A DNA stretch of 6,567 nt from NCBI RefSeq assembly GCF_937874145.1, contig NZ_CALNBI010000403.1:1-6567 (forward strand), given 5' to 3'. Origin of the DNA: an uncultured Chitinophaga sp. GTDB lineage: Bacteria > Bacteroidota > Bacteroidia > Chitinophagales > Chitinophagaceae. Positions 6,517-6,567 of the stretch are shown piece by piece (the stretch's first letter is position 1; each line of letters begins with the position of its first letter). Position numbers and translations under genes: made by a program. A model generated the notes under the pieces. The model was not told the origin of the DNA and did no database searches. It saw nothing but the letters and a program-made list of their open reading frames with translations.

Positions 6517-6567
6517 AGATCGGAAGAGCGTCGTGTAGGGAAAGAGTGTAGATCTCGGTGGTCGCCG
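6517..6567. other. Illumina TruSeq adapter contamination at the sequence end
   Basis: From AGATCGGAAGAGC at 6517 to the last base, all 51 bases match, as I know it, the reverse complement of the Illumina TruSeq universal (P5-side) adapter, including the GTCGTGTAGGGAAAGAGTGT and GATCTCGGTGGTCGCCG parts. It is not biological sequence. On the plus strand it adds the peptide IGRASCRERV to a spurious reading frame, a familiar sign of this adapter. Bases 6517-6521 (AGATC) might be genomic as well, because codons read through them give Asp-Leu, as cobA would. Confidence 0.97.

Noticed and set aside
5856..6551. 231-codon plus-strand open frame opposite cobA
   Set aside because: It is antisense to cobA and its last residues are encoded by adapter sequence (IGRASCRERV).
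1..6567. Mobile element, CRISPR array, defence island or novel gene cluster
   Set aside because: Every gene belongs to a common family in plausible housekeeping context; there are no transposase genes, terminal repeats, spaced direct repeats or abrupt composition change apart from the adapter.

Overview
The window is an ordinary housekeeping segment of a Bacteroidota chromosome. It is probably from a Chitinophagaceae-like organism: the coding DNA is fairly GC-rich, strong Shine-Dalgarno sites are largely absent, and there are exact matches to the Bacteroidota promoter box TAnnTTTG. The YidC, CTP synthase and siroheme proteins also have a Bacteroidota look. I found no undescribed defence, mobile or biosynthetic system. 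The most important single observation is technical: the last 51 bases (6517-6567) are Illumina adapter, not genome.

Layout, left to right. (1) 1-569, minus: the N-terminal part of a secreted M28-family zinc peptidase, cut by the window edge. (2) 581-612: a rho-independent terminator ending the next gene. (3) 628-2466, minus: yidC, membrane protein insertase. (4) 2467-2585: a spacer with a -7 box for yidC and a perfect 14-bp inverted repeat. (5) 2586-4241, minus: pyrG, CTP synthase. (6) 4242-4532: a divergent intergenic region with a full TTTG-N19-TAACTTTG promoter for pyrG, an approximately 95-nt pyrG leader holding competing inverted repeats, and a -7 box for the gene on the other side. (7) 4533-5054, plus: a hotdog-fold acyl-CoA thioesterase, the only plus-strand gene. 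(8) 5055-5199: two back-to-back terminators between convergent genes. (9) 5200-5781 and 5799-6516, minus: precorrin-2 dehydrogenase (SirC/Met8p-like) and uroporphyrinogen-III C-methyltransferase (CobA), a siroheme operon with a 17-nt gap. cobA is broken at its 5' end by the adapter.

How the genes relate. CobA methylates uroporphyrinogen III to precorrin-2, and SirC oxidises it to sirohydrochlorin and may also insert iron, giving siroheme for sulfite or nitrite reductase. PyrG supplies CTP for nucleic acid and phospholipid synthesis, and YidC inserts proteins into the inner membrane. They lie in the same direction, but each appears to have its own promoter signal. The thioesterase and the M28 peptidase have no evident functional link to their neighbours.
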